A DNA stretch of 27,937 bases, taken from positions 1-27,937 of the forward strand of contig JBPCMS010000042.1 in the NCBI GenBank assembly GCA_051002015.1. Direction: 5' to 3'. Below the pieces are notes generated by a model. That model was not told the origin of the DNA and did not search any database. It saw nothing but the letters and a program-made list of their open reading frames with translations. The DNA comes from JACDBE01 sp051002015 (GTDB lineage Bacteria > Actinomycetota > Acidimicrobiia > Spongiisociales > UBA5794). The position numbers were made by a program, and so were the translations under genes. Shown here in pieces: positions 27,890-27,937 of the stretch (position 1 is the first letter of the stretch; the number at the start of each line of letters is the position of its first letter).

Positions 27890-27937
27890 ATGAAAGGGAA
27901 CGAGGCGTCGGGCCCGATCCGGACGCTGCCGCCCATC
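27890..27937 (+). CDS. Start of an unidentified protein, cut off by the window end
   Basis: ATG 27890 opens a frame of 16 codons to the last base: MKGNEASGPIRTLPPI. There is no ribosome binding site, but TACCAT (27878-27883) ends six bases before the ATG, the same leaderless layout seen at several genes in this window. It is divergent from the SDR gene. Too little is present to name a product. Confidence 0.5.
   Translation, partial: MKGNEASGPIRTLPPI

Overview
The window is about 28 kb of GC-rich DNA, densely coded on both strands, from an actinobacterium. Gene content and order fit Actinomycetota. The padR-ino1 pair, lying a few kilobases from the rpsF-ssb-rpsR-rplI-dnaB cluster, recalls the origin-proximal region of Mycobacterium and Streptomyces. 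A dCTP deaminase very like the mycobacterial dUMP-forming type and many starts without a ribosome binding site point the same way. A deep, uncultured-type lineage such as Acidimicrobiia is my best guess, but that is inference.

Layout. 1-3000: the end of an AtuA-like protein, a conserved unknown, a divergent cis-prenyltransferase, an ABM-fold protein and a histidine phosphatase. 3051-5016: a tightly overlapping pyrE / membrane protein / endonuclease IV operon. 5050-6749 (minus): padR-ino1. 6848-9866: a VanW-domain protein, pdxH and a second split-barrel flavoprotein. 10087-14554: panB, then the ribosomal/replication cluster rpsF, ssb, rpsR, rplI and dnaB, with a 500-base repeat-rich gap before dnaB. 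14658-17209: a UBP-type zinc-finger gene broken by an in-frame TAG, an S9 peptidase and a 54-residue acetyltransferase remnant. 17344-21399: an AglE/F/G-like alpha-glucoside ABC importer without its ATPase, plus a membrane protein. 21416-24909 (minus): TerC, a DUF4282 protein, dcd, tRNA-Gly(CCC), a small membrane protein and a YbaK-type deacylase. 24928-26309: a sulfurtransferase and sufE, divergent around a shared palindrome. 26338-27814 (minus): an SDR dehydrogenase and 5-formyl-THF cyclo-ligase. A new plus-strand gene starts at 27890 and runs off the end.

Most of the window is housekeeping: pyrimidine and pantothenate synthesis, B6 and folate salvage, inositol, DNA repair, translation and replication. 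I see no phage, insertion sequence, CRISPR array or obvious defence system. The most unusual signals are: the amber codon inside an otherwise intact zinc-finger gene; a 48-bp palindromic repeat family, with two copies in tandem next to a plus-strand terminator that has no gene to terminate; a recurring leaderless-promoter pattern; an Asn-to-His change in the prenyltransferase signature; and tandem-repeat DNA carrying the ribosome binding site of a sugar permease.
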